Positions 1-11,426 of a DNA stretch of 64,000 nt are shown here, one piece after another; position 1 is the stretch's first letter, and each line of letters starts with the position of its first letter. The stretch lies in the NCBI GenBank assembly GCA_944474755.1, contig OX104113.1, forward strand, positions 72,911,600 to 72,975,599, in the 5' to 3' direction. Source of the DNA: Limnoperna fortunei (taxonomy: Eukaryota; Mollusca; Bivalvia; Mytilida; Modiolidae). The position numbers and the translations under genes are program-made. The notes under the pieces are model-generated. The model searched no databases. It saw only the letters and a program-made list of their open reading frames with translations, and was not told the DNA's origin.

Positions 1-184
1 AATAACATCCACTGTCCAGTTATTCCCAAAATAAATCAAATGGCAGTCCAATCTTAACAAAATAACAGGACCCGGTGGTGAAATCTGTTTACTCCAGCGA
101 CAAAGGACCTGCCAAACGAAGAAACATTAAACATCCAATAAAGTGGCGTCCAAACGGACGGTTAACAAACTCCCTGTAAATTTG

Positions 185-544
185 CTATTCGCAAAAATTG
201 AAACCTGCTGCTAAAATTCTATCCGTCTCAAAAAACTCCAATACTTCAAGTACGTGAGGTAAATACGACATGTCTTTGTCAAACAAAAGCGGCCAAAATG
301 AAGCTGACCGCCATTTGGGCACGAGTAGAGTACCCTTCGCTCTGCAAGCTATTAGATGATTAATGCATTTTGCGGCCATCGCTACAGGCGGGACCAACCA
401 ATTATTCTCGCCCTGCCGATTGGATGTAAAATCATCGATCACTGAAGAACCAGGGTTCCAATATAATGAATTAAACCTAACAAGCTTTGTGTTGTTCATA
501 TTAGCAAATCTATCGATACTGTAGGGACCCCATAAACTATTCAT
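185..544 (-). pseudogene. Post-RNase H conserved block of the DIRS-like element
   Basis: In the same frame as the RNase H part and separated from it only by the stop at 548. It starts with LWGPYSIDRFANMNN and contains NNWLVPP and GTLLVPKWRSASFWPLL, a block that follows RNase H in DIRS-group and related elements. Its biochemical role is not established from the sequence. It ends at a stop at 185-187; the tyrosine recombinase normally follows and may lie off the window. Bases 1-184 hold no ORF that I recognise. Confidence 0.6.
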
Positions 545-547
545 GAA

Positions 548-1309
548 TTAAAAAAACTCAAAAGAAACTCCCCAATCATCTATATCTAAAATTCTGCTAA
601 GCATATCTGCCCTGTCGTTATCCGTCCGAGGAATCCACTTGGGAAACAGAGAAATATTAGAAAAAACACAAATGCTAAAAATAGACAATGCTAAAACTTG
701 CAACTCGGCCGTCTTGCTACCTTTCTTAATAATACCTACAGTATTCTGATTGTCTGAAAATAAATTCACTGAACTATTTGCTAAAACTTTTTGAAAGGCT
801 TGCAATGTCAATTCGACGGCTTTCAACTCTCTCCATGTCGAACTTTTAACAGCTTCATCTGGTAACCAGTGTTTATGCATAACATAATCAAAACCGAGTA
901 TAAACACGGCAGCAGCGCTGTCGCTAGCATCAGTATAAACCTTGAAATCTGTGCCATACTCTAAAATTCTAACGGGTTTTAAACTCGAAATATTACACTT
1001 CCAAAAATCTACATGTATTTCACTAATACAGTTATCATGCAAATTCAAATCCACTGTTTCCTCCCTCCTGTTAATAACAGAAAAACAAGCCCTGGTCATA
1101 ATCTGCGTCACATTACCTATCGCTGGGGTAAAAGATATAATCTTGCCACAAAAGCGTGCCAAAAGTCTAATCCTGACCTTCTTCGAAGATCTTAGAATGA
1201 TTTCTGTCAAACTGACTAAATCATCTAATTTCTGAGATGTCAATTTTAACAAACAGTTTTTCAAATCCCAACTGAATCCTAACCAAACTACGTTTTGCGA
1301 AGGTTGCAA
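548..1309 (-). pseudogene. RNase H domain of the DIRS-like element
   Basis: This would degrade the RNA strand of the RNA:DNA hybrid during reverse transcription. Visible RNase H signatures are VYTDASDSAAAVF (first catalytic Asp), WRELKAVELTLQAF (Glu), LFSDNQNTVGII (Asp) and a late Asp in the DNDRADMLSR block. The first ~80 residues connect to the RT thumb (GFSWDLKNCLL). The frame ends at a single nonsense codon (548-550) after IDDWGVSFEFF, and the same frame continues directly into the next block, so this stop is a mutation and not the natural end. Confidence 0.75.
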
Positions 1310-2300
1310 AAAGCACTTTTTTTATTAGGAACAAATCCTGACTTAATCAAATCCCCTTTAATTATTCGAGCTTGATCTGCACATACAAACTCGTTCTCCG
1401 CCAGATTCAACCCGTCATCTAAATACACAGTAACTTTAATACCTCTTGATCTCCAATGTTTAACTAATGGCCTCATTACTTTGGTAAATATGTAAGCAGC
1501 TGAAGATAACCCAAAAGGTAAAACCGTAAAAACAAAATATCTTACACCCGAATAAAATTTCCAGGAAAAACCCAAATATTTGGTATGCTCCTTGAAAATA
1601 TTTATGTGGTGGTAACCAGCTTTCAAATCAAAGACAACCCCGTAACAATCTAAACTCAAAAACTTACTAGCAACTTTCCAGTCTTCAAATTTAATTTTAT
1701 TGTAACGCACCTGTTTGTTTACAGGCCTCAAATCTAAAATTGAACGACCTTTACCTGAATGACTAATCGATACAGACAAAGGATTAACTATAAAAGGTGC
1801 GCTTGAATGCTCTATGATAAGATTATAGCCTTAAGTAATTCACCTATTGCCTCCTCGACAAAAGCTGCATTATCTAAAGCGGACTTGTTATTTTTCAAAT
1901 TTACAGTATTAGACTCTTTTATAAAGGGAATCTTGTAACCGTTCGCAATAATATCTATAATAAAATCGCAAGTATTAATGCCTTGCCAAAATGAAATAGA
2001 ATTTTTAAGTTTTTCTTTTACATTTATAACGTTTGATCCCGATTCATATTCAAAATAAGTATCAAAATTGCTAAAATTCTGTACCTGTGAAATAGCAGTA
2101 GGAACATTAGGATGCGTTTCCTCTATTGCCGGAAAAAGAGGCACCTCCTGCGCTCTTGCAGTCCTTGGCCCAATGTCCGAGAAAACCGCATTTAAAACAG
2201 ATGTCTGTGGCCTTGGGTCTTGGTTTGTTGAAAGGACCCGCAGGCCCGCTGCCCCGAAAAGGCTATCGCACAATAGGTATAGCGTTACCGCTACCGTTGT
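1288..2300 (-). pseudogene. Reverse transcriptase of the DIRS-like element
   Basis: The N-terminal part (within 1812-2354) carries a region ending in FVEEAIGELLKA that precedes the RT fingers in this family. A frameshift near 1825 moves into the frame of 1288-1779, which holds the RT core: a FDLKAGYHHI stretch, LPFGLSSAAYIF, and the catalytic VYLDDG (YxDD box). A second frameshift in an A/T run near 1300-1310 joins it to the RNase H frame. The catalytic aspartates are present, so damage is confined to frame breaks. The sequence is too degraded to say how old the insertion is. Confidence 0.75.
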
Positions 2301-2861
2301 GAGCGATAGAAGAAGGACCTCCGGCCGCCTCAGCCGGTCTTTTCTTAGGTTCATTCCGTTTGTTTGTTTTTGAAAACTTTATCTTCTTAACTGCTCTACT
2401 TTCCGCCGCTCTAATCTTTTTCTCTTCCTATGAATCACTGGCAACGTCGTCCGAAAGATACTCGTCGACAGTTTTCCATCCGCCCTCTGACTTGTCGGCA
2501 ATTCGTATCAACTTGTTTCTCTTCTTAAGCAATATTCTCAAGTCCTCTAAAAAAGAATTGACCTTGCTTTCTCTGTGATCCTGGATAAAACCTATAGCGG
2601 AGGAGATGTTGTCCAAAATGTCAGTATTTAACTCAAACTGCACCTGATTACCCTTGTACTTAAATGAGTTTCCTTCACCTTCCGATCCAGATCCTGAGTG
2701 GTATCAGCAAAACTGCGTTCAATCCCTGATAACTTGCTGCTAAAATAGCTTTTCATCAAAGACAATAAATCCGCATTAGAAATTTCAGTATCTTTTTGCT
2801 CTGAATTATCAGAAAGTTTCCTTTGTGATTGAAAAGAGTCGGATTCTAAATCGGACATCAC
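2107..2861 (-). pseudogene. gag-like ORF of the DIRS-like element
   Basis: The first ORF of the element would coat or bind its RNA. An N-terminal piece (2628-2861) is acidic and helical. A frameshift near 2690 leads into the frame of 2428-2643. That frame then continues past in-frame stops at 2428-2430 and 2263-2265 into a perfect CCHC zinc knuckle (CFKCGFLGHWAKDC, 2158-2199), and ends at about 2107-2109. The knuckle lies in a frame that a simple longest-ORF search misses, because the overlapping pol frame covers the same bases. Overlap of gag end and pol start is usual for this group. Two stops and one frameshift make it non-functional. Confidence 0.7.
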
Positions 2862-3245
2862 TGCAAAATGAAATCGCGCAAATGGTATCGTACGTAGTCA
2901 CTTCCCAAACCTCGTTAGCTTTAAATTCCTGTGCAAATACTTATATACCGCTTGCCAAACCGAATAACTGCTTACACTATAATGCTGACCTTAAAATTCC
3001 TACACAGTTTACCCGCAACATTAGTCGCTTGTATTACACATAAATGCATACAAACATTCGTTGCCATCTTTAACGAGGTTTACAGAATTTTTATACGATT
3101 CTATCGCATTAAAAGTTGAATGTTTCACGTTTCCAAATGAGTTTCACCTTTGAAATGTATATTATTCTAACTCCTTTATAATAAGTAACATGAAATTTTG
3201 TTACAAAAATGACATTATATTGAAATGTTGTGCAATTCCTTTTAG

Positions 3246-3357
3246 CTGCGAAAACGTAGCTCTAATGGTCGCTCTTTTACTTTTTTTTTGCGACCAGGTC
3301 GCAAAACAAAAATTAAAAAAAAATATAAGAGCGACCATCAGAGCTACGTTTTCGCAG
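3246..3357. repeat. 112-bp palindromic (foldback) repeat
   Basis: Left arm 3246-3276 and right arm 3327-3357 are reverse complements over 31 bp with one mismatch. The spacer contains a further perfect palindrome, GCGACC-A-GGTCGC with flanking T/A runs. The whole unit can therefore form two stacked hairpins. No ORF or transposase is present; a palindromic MITE is the simplest reading. Confidence 0.75.
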
Positions 3358-4241
3358 ATAATTTCCTTTATACATGAAATTTCCTATGATGTGTATTTCT
3401 TCCATGCTAGTATTTAAAACGTATTTCATTTACATATTTTGATAGAAAATAAAATACAAAATACGCTTGAGCTACTCACTATCGATTTACCATTTATCGC
3501 TTTTAAGGTAAAAAAACCATACTCTACCATATAGTTCATGTTGTAGGTGATATAATGGCTGATTAAATATTAAGAAAATATTTCATTTAAAGCTTTTTGT
3601 ATTTGTTTAATAATTCAAGTTTTAATTTTTTTTGTCCTTATCGAATAAGGAGTAGTAAAGATGTACAAAATTGTATATTAATGCTCTCTTGACCTCTCAT
3701 ATCCTAGCTATATAGGATCAGAAAGAATTTATCACTTCGAGCCGTCCGACCAAAGGCATTAAGTTGTCGGTGTTGGACGTAAAAAACCCCAAGTCAAGTC
3801 AAGACCACTTCGATTTTATTTCTTGGATTAGTTCATGATTTATAGGGTATGCTTCATATTTTTAAATGCATTCTTATCTTCACATAATAAACTGTATATA
3901 TTTGTGTTTCTTTTCATTAATTAGTTAAATAATTTGATAATAAAGGCATTTTTAGATTTTGTTACGTTATATTACGTAATATGTTTGAAAGACTTGTTCG
4001 ATTCAATTTTATCATATATATTCTGTTGTGTTTGGATTATTTCACAATTTATAGGGCAAGCTTCATATCGTTTTTTATTTGCATTCGTATTTTTACATAA
4101 AAAATGTAGATGATTATAAATTTGATTTGATCGATAATTTTCAATTTTATTTCTTGGGTTATGTCACTATTATAGGGTACTTAAGCTTTGTATTTTTTAT
4201 GCAGTTTCTAATCTTAACACAATAGATTGTGCATATATATT
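3358..4241. repeat. AT-rich stretch with SINE-like tail and three diverged units
   Basis: No gene seen. Near 3765-3803 is GACGTAAAAAACCCC followed by (AAGTC)n, a tail also found at ~40842-40866. From ~3806 three diverged units repeat a pattern of TTTATAGGG(T/C)A(T/A)GCTTCATAT followed by an AT-rich stretch with CATTC and TTACATAA (units near 3830, 4040 and 4160). Confidence 0.45.
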
Positions 4242-4430
4242 TTGAATGAATGAATGAATGAATGGTTTATTTGCAAAAAGCAAGAACATGCTATGGCAAA
4301 CAAATAAATCTATATTCAATTTGGACAATATAACAATATAAAATAGACAATCGGTCAGCAGAGAACAAACAATTCGTCATGAGATAATGTGGGATCTAAC
4401 TTTCCATGCTGCTTATAAATAATTGCATAG
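4242..4430 (-). repeat. (TGAA)n microsatellite and probable LINE 3' tail
   Basis: TGAA is repeated about six times from ~4243, directly followed by GGTTTATTTGCAAAAAGC. Read on the minus strand this is an AT-rich 3' UTR ending in (TTCA)n, the form of a LINE 3' end. No coding sequence is attached. Confidence 0.4.
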
Positions 4431-4469
4431 TCTTAATGTAAGAGATTTGCTTGAAGCCTTCATAATAGT

Positions 4470-7165
4470 ATAGAGTTTGTGTTTATTTGGCCAATGACGT
4501 ATGGTTATATGATAAAAAGGACAAACAGAAGTTTGAAACCTTACTCGAAAATGCCGACTGGAATGAGTTTATACCTGTAGATATGGATGTTAATGAAATG
4601 TGCAGATTATTTACTGATACGTTCTTAAGTATTGCAAAAGAAAGTATACCGACCAAAACTGTTACTGTTCGAAAGCGCGATAAACCCTGGTTTACTAATG
4701 AATTGAGACGCGAAACTCGTAAGAAAAATTGGTCCACAATCCAAAAATGATAGGGATGTGAAGAGGTACAAACAGCAGAGAAATAGGGTAATTAATCTTA
4801 TAAAGGCAGCAATAGAAAAGTTTGAAGAAAATCTAGATAACATAATACTCGAAAGTGCTTCTACGCCTAAAACTTCTTGGAAAATTATGAAAATGTTCTT
4901 AAAATCAAACAAGGGATTATCTGACATTCCTCCTCTTAAAGATATCACTACAGACCCTAATTCTGATAATTATGTTTATGACGAAGAACACAAATGCGAC
5001 TTACTAAACAAATATTTCTCATCCATCGCTCAAGTTAAGGATGTGAATCTATTAACCCCCAGACTTTCCAGAAAGAACAGACAGCTATATTGATAGTATT
5101 CAAGTACAGCAAAGTGAAATAATAGATATTTTAAAAATTTTAAAACCAAATAAGGCATCTGGCCCAGATATTATTAGTCATAAAATGTTAAAAATAAGTC
5201 CATCAAAAATAGCTATTCCATTGCAAATATTATTTAATAAATCATTACAACAATGTCAGTTCCCAAATGATTGGAAAGTTGCCAATTTAGTTCCTATTTT
5301 TAAAAAGGGGGATAGTTCTCTGCCATCTAACTACCGTCCAATTTCATTAATAAGTTGTGTTGGAAAGGTATTAGAAAGAGTTGTTTTTAAACGTGTCTAA
5401 AACCATTTAGTCGTAAATAATCTTATTTATGAACATCAGTCTGGGTTTTTACCCAAGTACTCAACTGTTCACCAATTACTTGAAATGTACAACTGTATTT
5501 TGAATTCTTTGGAGAAGAAAGAAAGCAACTGTTTTGTGTTTTGTGACTTCTCCAAGGCATTTGATGAAGTATGGCATAATGGTCTTTTGAAGAAAATCCA
5601 GGCATATGGTATCAAAAACGATCTTTATCATTGGTTTGAAGGCTACCTAAATTTACGAAAACAGAGAGTTATACTACATTCGTCGAAGTCTTCTTTGTGC
5701 AACACGACTGCAGGTGTACCACAAGGATCTGTTCTAGGACCCTTATTATTTATAATCTATATAAATGATATTGCTCTTAGACTCACTTCTTTATGTAGAT
5801 TATTTGCTGATGACACATCTTTTAACTATTCTCATCATGATCAAGAACAAATTAAAAGTGTTATTGATCATGATTTACGAGAGTTAGACGATTGGTCAAG
5901 AAAATGGCTTATGTCCTTTAACCCTGACAAAACAAATATTGTTATTTTTTCCAATTTGGAAAGCAACGACATTTCTTTTACACTTAATGGCGTGTTGATT
6001 CCTACATCTAGTTATCACAAACAACTAGGACTTACTTTTAGCAGTGATGCCAAGTGGAACACTCATGTTCACAATATCATTTCTAGTGTAACTAAACATA
6101 TCAACGTACTAAGAAGATTGAAATATCAACTTAGTCGTGAAATTTAGAAAAACTATATTTTGTATTTATTAGACCATTGTTTGAATATGCATCCGAAGTT
6201 TGGGACAACTGTGGCGTCGGCAATGTCTCCAAACTTGAACAACTACACATAGAAGCCGCTCGTACCTGGACTGCCTTTGTTTACCAAACTAGAGATATTG
6301 TATCATGAAATAGGTTGGGAAACATTGGCTGATAGAAGACTCAAACGGCGTCTTAATTTATTTTATAAAATACAAAACCATGAGACTCCTAATTATTTGA
6401 ATAATCTCATACCTACGAAAGTTCAAAGTCTTAGTGCTTATCCTCTACGTAACGGTGAGGATATAATACTTCCTTTTTGTAGACTATCAGTAACAAACAA
6501 CTCTTTCATTCCGAATACTATTAGACATTGGAACAATCTTGACCTTTCTATTCGAAACTCACCTACAATAGGGGCGTTCAAGAATGCCTTAAAAGCGTCA
6601 GGATTGACTAACGGTAATGTGCCAAGACATTTTTCTTATGGCCCACGGAAGTTTAATATTATTCTCACTCAGTTAAGATGTTCCCCTTCGTTTCTAAACA
6701 ACGACTTGCATAAAGCAAATCTTGTACCAAATCCCTCTTGTAGATGTGGATTTCCAATAGAAGATGCAAATCACTATTTCTTAGTGTGTCCTCTATATCG
6801 TCATCATAGAGCTCAACTTGTAAATAAATTAAACTGGCTTCAAAATCCTATAAGTGTTGCAATACTTACGCATGGAGATTTGAATCTTTCTTTCGATGAA
6901 AATATTCTTATATTCAGAGAAGTATTTGATTTCATAAAGAGATCCGAACGATTTGATATAACTTAATTGTTTTCTTTGATAAACCAACATAAGTCAGCAC
7001 TTTCCCCTTCTTTCCCCTTCTAAACTTGTGAGTTAACCCCAAAATATATTTAATGCTCGTTCTTGTACCCTGTGTTATGCTTTAATGTATATTTCTGTAT
7101 TGCGGAGAGGACGTCCTAAGTATATGCATTTACTTGTATCCAATCCATTTTGTATAATTTACAAA
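4470..7165 (+). pseudogene. 5'-truncated LINE reverse transcriptase (copy 1)
   Basis: A non-LTR retrotransposon that has lost its endonuclease; it begins in the linker before the RT. Recognisable RT parts are KPNKASGPD (~5146-5169), NYRPISLISCVGKVLE (~5329), DFSKAFDEVWH (~5547), GVPQGSVLGPLLF (~5713) and the catalytic FADDTSF (~5803). The C-terminal domain 6277-6966 has a CxC...H...C knuckle (CRCGFPIEDANHYFLVC). The frame is broken near 4735 and 5055 (C-run), by a nonsense codon at 5398-5400, and by stop/frameshift at 6145 and ~6275. The 3' UTR runs to about 7165. It is a Jockey/CR1-like LINE by motif, dead by its frame breaks. Confidence 0.85.
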
Positions 7166-8235
7166 TAAAATATGTTTAAACTATAATAGTAGCTAGGTAA
7201 AAAATGTGTTCTTACAAATCTATACGTAGGGCAAACTAAAACGAAGTGATATTCATCCTCCAATGCATTCATATTGCAACAAATGCAAAGTCTGTCGTTT
7301 CTTTCTGTATTGTTGTATGGTCCGACCTCAACATTTAACTTAAGAAAGCCACTTCGTAATTTGGTAAGTAAATAAAAATTACAATTAAAATCAAGATAGC
7401 GCTCAATACAGAAATCTGGTTTAAATCTTCTATAAATATGGAGTTTGCTACATTCTACTAATTCTGTATTCCAGCCTTGTAGATATTGGTCTGTATATAC
7501 GAATTTTGATATACTCTTTTGAAATTGTACTTGGGTCTTGAGATATCCATACATTGTTCAATCCAAGATTGAATAACAAATCTTATTACAGTCATTATAT
7601 AACATTTTGTATACTTCGTACACAATAGGAGGTTTTTTTGTTACAATATGTATCCAATATTTCAAAATTCTATGTTTTCGTAGAATATATAACGGTAAGT
7701 GACCGAGCTCGCCATACAAAAATACAGTTGGCACATTTTTACCTAGTCTAAGAATATATTTACAAAAGCGGATTAGAATACTGTCAACTTCTCTTGCTCG
7801 GTGAAAACCCCATATTTCTGACGCATAATTTAGAACAGATCCAACCATTCTATCAAATAGATACATCTTTTGTTCAGCGTTCCCATACATGTGTTTTAAT
7901 GAGGATAACAGTGATGACAATGCCCTCGATCCTTTTTTCCGAAAGTCTTCTCTGAGTTTGGAGAAATTTTCCATTGTAGTACGATAACATCCTTTTTCTA
8001 TTTCAACAATTTCTATTTCTTTACCGTTGTAATAAAACCGCTCTTCCACTTGCTGCCATCCATTTATGAATACTTCAACTTTTGTCTTGTCGGTCTTCAC
8101 TTCGATATTCCATTTATTACAAGATAACAATAACTTGTCTATGAGATGTTGTTACATAATCAATGGTTTTCCAAATAACACAGTGTCATCGGCGAATAGA
8201 ATTAAATTTATGAGATACCCATTTAGCGAGACGGT
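7159..8235 (-). pseudogene. LINE copy 2, C-terminal half
   Basis: Minus-strand LINE. From the SINE at 8247 it continues with the catalytic FADDTVLFGK (~8165-8195), then the thumb and C-terminal region (7558-8130, with YASEIWGFHRAREV), then a stop/frameshift at ~7556 and the last part 7159-7554 with a CxxC...H...C motif (CICCNMNALEDEYHFVLVC). The frame runs without a proper 3' UTR into the 3' end of the plus-strand LINE near 7160-7185, so one element truncated the other or inserted beside it. The RT motifs resemble RTE-like or CR1-like LINEs; the clade is not certain. Confidence 0.8.
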
Positions 8236-8247
8236 ATCGTTATTCAG
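8236..8247. repeat. Left target-site duplication of the SINE
   Basis: ATCGTTATTCAG, identical to 8502-8513 on the other side. Removing the SINE and one copy restores continuous LINE RT coding between GDPMSPLLF and FADD. Confidence 0.9.
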
Positions 8248-8501
8248 GGGGGCCTCGGTGGTCGAGTGGTCAAGGTAGTTCGTCTACTATTGATCACGTG
8301 GTCTGTCAACACTGAGATTGCGGGTTCGATTCTCACTGCAGGCAGGGTGTACTCGACTCCAATCTTAATTGACAAGGATAGCCAGTTTTCCTACCGCAGG
8401 TTGGGGGTTCTCTCCGGCTTCCTCCCCCAATAAAAAACTGGACGCCATGAATAAGCTGAATAATTGCTGAAAGTGGCGTTAAAACACCATTCAATTAATC
8501 A
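8248..8501 (+). mobile_element. tRNA-derived SINE, complete
   Basis: A 254-bp SINE. The head GGCCTCGGTGGTCGAGTGGT looks tRNA-derived, with an A-box-like TGGTCGAGTGGTC and a B box GGTTCGATTC near 8324. The body contains AAAAAACTGGACGCC and the tail ends TGCTGAAAGTGGCGTTAAA followed by AATCA-type repeats. Further copies in the window share this central and tail sequence (43170-43290, 52190-52335, 52540-52650, 53927-54140). It is transcribed by RNA polymerase III in principle and moved by a LINE in trans. The intact TSDs mark it as a clean insertion. Confidence 0.9.
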
Positions 8502-8513
8502 ATCGTTATTCAG
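8502..8513. repeat. Right target-site duplication of the SINE
   Basis: Identical 12-bp copy of 8236-8247, following the SINE tail directly. Confidence 0.9.
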
Positions 8514-9890
8514 GTTAGCAGGAAGGTCACTGACAATATCATTAATAAAAAACAAAAACAGTAAGGGAGACATTGGGTCACCCTGTTTAACACAAAGAAA
8601 ATTATCAAACGCATCGGATATAATTCCTCCTGAGCGTACACGTAGACGAACTGACGAATACATGGATTTAACCACCGATGAGAACTTACTGCTAACGCCG
8701 TTTTTTAACAGTTTTTATAGAATTCGCCCGTTGAGCTTATCAAAGGCCTGCGGAAGTCCACGAAGGCACAGTACAGTTTACGTTTTTGCTGCAATAAATG
8801 AGAAACGATTCCATGAAGGGTAAAAAAATGGCGTCTTTTGTAGAGCGACAGGGTCTAAATCCAAATTGATTGTTAACTATTTTTTCTTCATCCTCCGACC
8901 AAGTTAATAGACGTTTAGTCAATATGGTAGTATATAATTTCGACAGTACACTAATACGATTGGTCTATAGTTATTCAGATCTCTTAAATCGCCTCTTTTT
9001 TGTACAGGGATAACGAAGCACCCAGTCCAGCTATCTGGATAAGTGCCAAGTTCAAATATGGAATTAAAAAGCGGTTTTACAATAGCTGCAAAGAACAATG
9101 TGGCAGCCGCTATCATTTCCCCAATAATATTGTCATTACCACCACTTTTACCGGTTTTTAGTTTTTTAATTGTAGTTATAATTTCGTCATCGGAAATTTC
9201 AGAGTCTAGCTCATCCACGTTGAAATCAATAAATTCTGTATTGTTACATAAATCTTTCACTTCGTCACATAGTTCGGGGGGATAAGACTTCAAAATATTT
9301 TCAAAATCATTTGTGAGAATTATATTGTCAACTAAGCACTTGGATCTGGTATTTGGCTTGACGACTGACCAAAATTGTCTACGCTTCGTTTTAGCAATGT
9401 TACAAAGTTCTATACCTTTCTTTCTCCTATAATTAAGTAAAGCATTACGTTTTATCTTGTTGAAACTATTTCTTGAAGTTACAAGTAATCGTCTATTTGT
9501 GTCTGTCGGATGATGCCCGAAAAGATTCCTTGCACTTTGAAACTCTGTGCGAGCTTTTTTTGCATTTTTCGTCGAATCATTCATTATTATGTCTGTTCTC
9601 ATAACCATGGTCTCCTAATAATATCGTTTTACCATATACTTTGTATGCACTTTCGTAAATTGTTTTGTTATCTCCCTTACGGCACTATGTACGTCAGATT
9701 CAGAGGTAATGCTATTAACTAAGTTCGCGAGTTCGTCGCTGTGTGTTTGAAGAATTTGAATGTATTCGTCATTTTTATTAGCATCCCATTTAATAAGTTT
9801 TTGCACTTGAGGTTGACTTTTTTGTCGAATAAGCGAATAAGTGTTTTTATATGAATTCATAACATGGTATGATGATAATAATACATTTTT
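8514..9890 (-). pseudogene. LINE copy 2, N-terminal RT half
   Basis: The same LINE upstream of the SINE. 8919-9608 and 9615-9860 contain the linker and first RT motifs (LKTGKSGGNDNI, PDSWTGCFVIPVQKRGD, LNNYRPI). A frameshift near 8920 leads to VNNQFGFRPCRSTKDAI, then a broken DFRKAFD-like motif near 8750 and VKQGDPMSPLLF (~8560-8600). This last motif joins the FADD part once the SINE is removed. The apurinic endonuclease is missing, so it is 5' truncated near 9890. Several frameshifts make it inactive. Confidence 0.75.
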
Positions 9891-10744
9891 AAATTAGTAT
9901 TACGTTATGCATGATGTTCCACTCGTGCATCATCATCAGCCCAACGACGAAGTTCTAAGTATTTGTAACGCGCTTATGACCACTCATCCAGAAAGCCTTC
10001 ATCGAAAATTGCATTATTATTTCTAGATTATTTCATAATTTATATTGTAGAAAATGGAATCGTTACGTAGAAAATTAGTCAATCTTGAACATTAAATTCA
10101 ATTTCCCTGGGTTTTGTTTATTGACGATTTCGAAATTCCAAACTCTCGCGAACGATTCGTGTGTGTGAGTGTGGGAGGGGGGTAAGAGATATTTCTGTGA
10201 TGTTATTGTATATTGTCTTGTTTATTTGCTATTTGCTTATTTATTACCTGACCCTGAACTTTGATGATAGGTAAAAGTGAAAGACCAATTAGACTCGCAT
10301 AATAAGCCGCGAAAATGCTAATTTTGATTATGATTTTTATACGAAAAGTAGATTTTAAAACAGGCATGTTATTGAAAAAAAGATCAATATCTGAATCAGT
10401 GAAAAATGTCAAAGAAATTAGTAGGGAAATAAATTTCTTTCTAATAAAAAAACCACAAAAGATATGGATTTTTATTTAATTCAAGATTTACAAATTTTGA
10501 TGTAAAACTATTTTAAAGAATCAAGTTATATTTAGAATGAGATTAAACATACCTATAGGATTGTACCGGTATATGAAGTCCTTTAAACTAACCAAATTTT
10601 AAAAAGCTAAATGAAATTTTGAAAAATGTATATAATTATACGATAGAAAAACAATTCAGTTACATTCGAATAAAGGTCATCAACAGTTTATATAATTAAA
10701 AATAATTATTTAACTTAATAATCTCATAAATTGTTCTTCAAAAA
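9891..10744. other. Intergenic, nothing recognised
   Basis: AT-rich sequence with a short GT/G-rich stretch near 10160-10182. No ORF with family resemblance, RNA gene or clear repeat was seen. Confidence 0.5.
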
Positions 10745-10749
10745 TATAG

Positions 10750-11426
10750 GACTTCTACTTCTACTTCTGTACTCCCCAGGGCTTATGCATCACGGGCAAG
10801 TGACGTCAGCAAGACGGCTAAGAACACTACCGCAGTAGTGTGTATATACAAATAAAAACAAGAGGGACTGTGTCGTCTATCGACTGTGATCTTATGCAGA
10901 CAAACCCTGAAGTCGTCTGCATCTGATATCTGCGCTAGGTCCGGTGGTAAGGAGTTCCAATCTCTGATGGTTCGAGGAATAAAACTGTTTTTGTATTGTT
11001 CATAGTTGGACCGGATTTCGATGTAGGTGTTGAAGTGTGATCTTGTACCAGTATAGGATGGTCGTTGGCTTTATGGAAGGTGATAAGACGTTTTTGTTTT
11101 TTTGCGTTGTTGTAGTGGTGGCCAGTTGAGCTGCTCTAGCATTGATGTTACTGTCTCTATAGGAGTAGTTTCCCGTGACAAAACGAGCTCCTTTTCTTTG
11201 GACCTTTTTCTAAGCTGAGGATGTCTTGCTTGGCGTAGGGGTCCCAAACAGATGAGCTGTACTCGAGATATGGTAAAGCGAGCGATTTGAAAGCTCTTCT
11301 AATGTTTTGGTTTATTTTAAATTCTGAAAATTTTATTAAGTTCTTAGCAATTTTAATGCACATGAATGTTAGTTTGACGTTTGAAATACATTTAATTGCA
11401 AACCTTTTTGAAACAATTTTAATCAC
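10750..11426 (-). pseudogene. LINE 3' fragment (C-terminal RT region) with simple tail
   Basis: The minus strand holds the last part of a Jockey/CR1-like LINE ORF. LALPYLEYSSSVWDPYAK (~11240-11290) is the post-RT region. After a frameshift near 11190 the frame resumes with NSFIPRTIRDWNSLPPDLAQ (~10920-10985) and ends at a stop at 10783-10785. A (GAAGTA)n tail at about 10750-10768 marks the 3' end of the element. Everything upstream of the thumb is missing, so this is a severely 5'-truncated copy. Confidence 0.8.

Larger units (their letters stand above)
1..2870 (-). mobile_element. DIRS-like retrotransposon, decayed, cut by window start
   Basis: On the minus strand this holds, in order, a gag-like region with a zinc knuckle, a reverse transcriptase, an RNase H and a conserved C-terminal block. 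This RT/RNase H type, with YLDD and a following WGPYSIDRFA block, is typical of DIRS/Ngaro-group elements that move with a tyrosine recombinase. No recombinase is visible and would be expected beyond position 1. At least three frameshifts and three in-frame stops break the reading frames, so the copy is dead. The upstream boundary is uncertain: coding similarity starts near 2861 and no terminal repeat was identified. A Ty3-type assignment is less likely because no integrase or protease is seen. Confidence 0.75.

Noticed and set aside
942..1235. 97-codon plus-strand open frame
   Set aside because: It lies antisense to the DIRS-like RNase H and has no recognised feature.
8248..8330. Possible tRNA gene
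   Set aside because: The A and B boxes belong to a SINE with flanking target duplications and a SINE body; cloverleaf pairing is not convincing.
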